From Rhodospirillaceae bacterium (lineage in GTDB: Bacteria; Pseudomonadota; Alphaproteobacteria; Rhodospirillales; Rhodospirillaceae), in the NCBI GenBank assembly GCA_016937315.1, contig JAFGWD010000030.1:1-5989 (forward strand): DNA of 5,989 nt, in the 5' to 3' direction. The notes under the pieces were generated by a model. The model made no database searches. It saw only the letters and a program-made list of their open reading frames with translations, and was not told the origin of the DNA. Numbering within the stretch: the first letter of the stretch is position 1; each line of letters starts with the position of its first letter. A program made the position numbers and the translations under genes. This document shows, piece after piece, positions 5,838 through 5,989 of the stretch.

Positions 5838-5989
5838 GAGCATTCTCCTACCAGTCGCGGTCATATCCGGCGGCAGCGAAATAGTTCTCGCACTCGGTTG
5901 GAGTAAAGGTGTCGATGCCCCGGCCGATGGCCTCCCACAGCTCCTGCTTTGTGCGGGCGGCGGTCTTCTTGAGGAATGCCTTAAGCTTG
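5838..5989 (-). mobile_element. IS630-family insertion sequence, one end only
   Basis: The end of an IS630-type element is present: the 3' part of its transposase gene plus about 10 bases after the stop. IS630/Tc1-mariner elements insert at and duplicate TA. A TA at 5836-5837 sits exactly where the membrane-protein homology stops, so the element probably begins at G5838. The other end, its terminal repeat and the second TA lie beyond the window, so the exact boundary and element length cannot be confirmed. Confidence 0.75.
5848..5988 (-). CDS. IS630-family transposase, C-terminal fragment (runs off the window)
   Basis: The minus strand encodes 46 residues ending at a TAG (5850-5848). They begin KLKAFLKKTAARTKQELWEA and include AIGRGIDTFTPTECENYF (20-37) and AAAGYDRDW (38-46). 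This is the typical tail of IS630-family DDE transposases: the segment after the last catalytic Glu, with the LW-x-A-I-G-R and P-x-E-C-x-N-Y-F-x-x-A-G-Y pattern. The catalytic DDE core lies outside the window, so activity cannot be judged. It is transcribed in the same direction as the truncated gene, and its stop is in frame with that remnant. Confidence in the family is high; the subgroup is unknown. Confidence 0.88.
   Translation of the reverse strand, partial: KLKAFLKKTAARTKQELWEAIGRGIDTFTPTECENYFAAAGYDRDW

Noticed and set aside
1..5989. CRISPR array, tRNA or rRNA genes, prophage genes
   Set aside because: No regularly spaced repeats, cloverleaf-like sequences, ribosomal RNA segments or phage-like proteins were seen on either strand; nearly all bases are accounted for by protein genes.

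Overview
The window is GC-rich and gene-dense. It looks like an alphaproteobacterium, possibly of the Rhodospirillales. That placement rests on the gene order gpsA - YciI-like - EVE-domain and on the style of the proteins; no rRNA or other marker gene is present. The genus cannot be named from the sequence.

Left part (1-1708): a compact rightward housekeeping block. It begins inside gpsA (NAD(P)H-dependent glycerol-3-phosphate dehydrogenase, N-terminus cut by the window edge). A 92-residue YciI-like protein and a 137-residue EVE (PUA-superfamily) protein follow with short gaps. They are probably co-transcribed.

Middle part (1709-4628): a second rightward unit, probably with its own promoter near 1734-1762. 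It holds a GT2 polyprenyl-phosphate glycosyltransferase of the DPM1/GtrB/ArnC type with two C-terminal membrane helices. An ATGA start/stop overlap joins it to a 618-residue polytopic membrane protein that looks like a GT-C glycosyltransferase with an added C-terminal extracytoplasmic domain. The natural reading is a two-step pathway: the GT2 enzyme loads a sugar onto a lipid carrier, and the GT-C-like enzyme transfers it to an acceptor on the outer face of the inner membrane. Sugar and acceptor are unknown.

Right part (4629-5989): on the minus strand, converging on the GT-C-like gene, lies a second, diverged copy of the same protein family. It matches only the C-terminal ~60% of its neighbour. 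Its upstream end abuts, at a TA dinucleotide, the end of an IS630-family insertion sequence, of which the last 46 transposase codons are visible (minus strand, running off the window). The paralogue has therefore very probably been broken by the insertion, losing the first helices and the putative catalytic loop.

Most notable points: (i) a paralogous pair of GT-C-like proteins sharing a C-terminal domain I cannot assign to a named family (motifs KAAGYxxRQ and AGLxQKGDxFAxRL plus a close Cys pair), next to a lipid-sugar synthase; (ii) the IS630 insertion that removed the N-terminal half of one of them. No tRNA, rRNA, CRISPR array or phage gene was seen, and no gene-free stretch exceeds about 110 bases.
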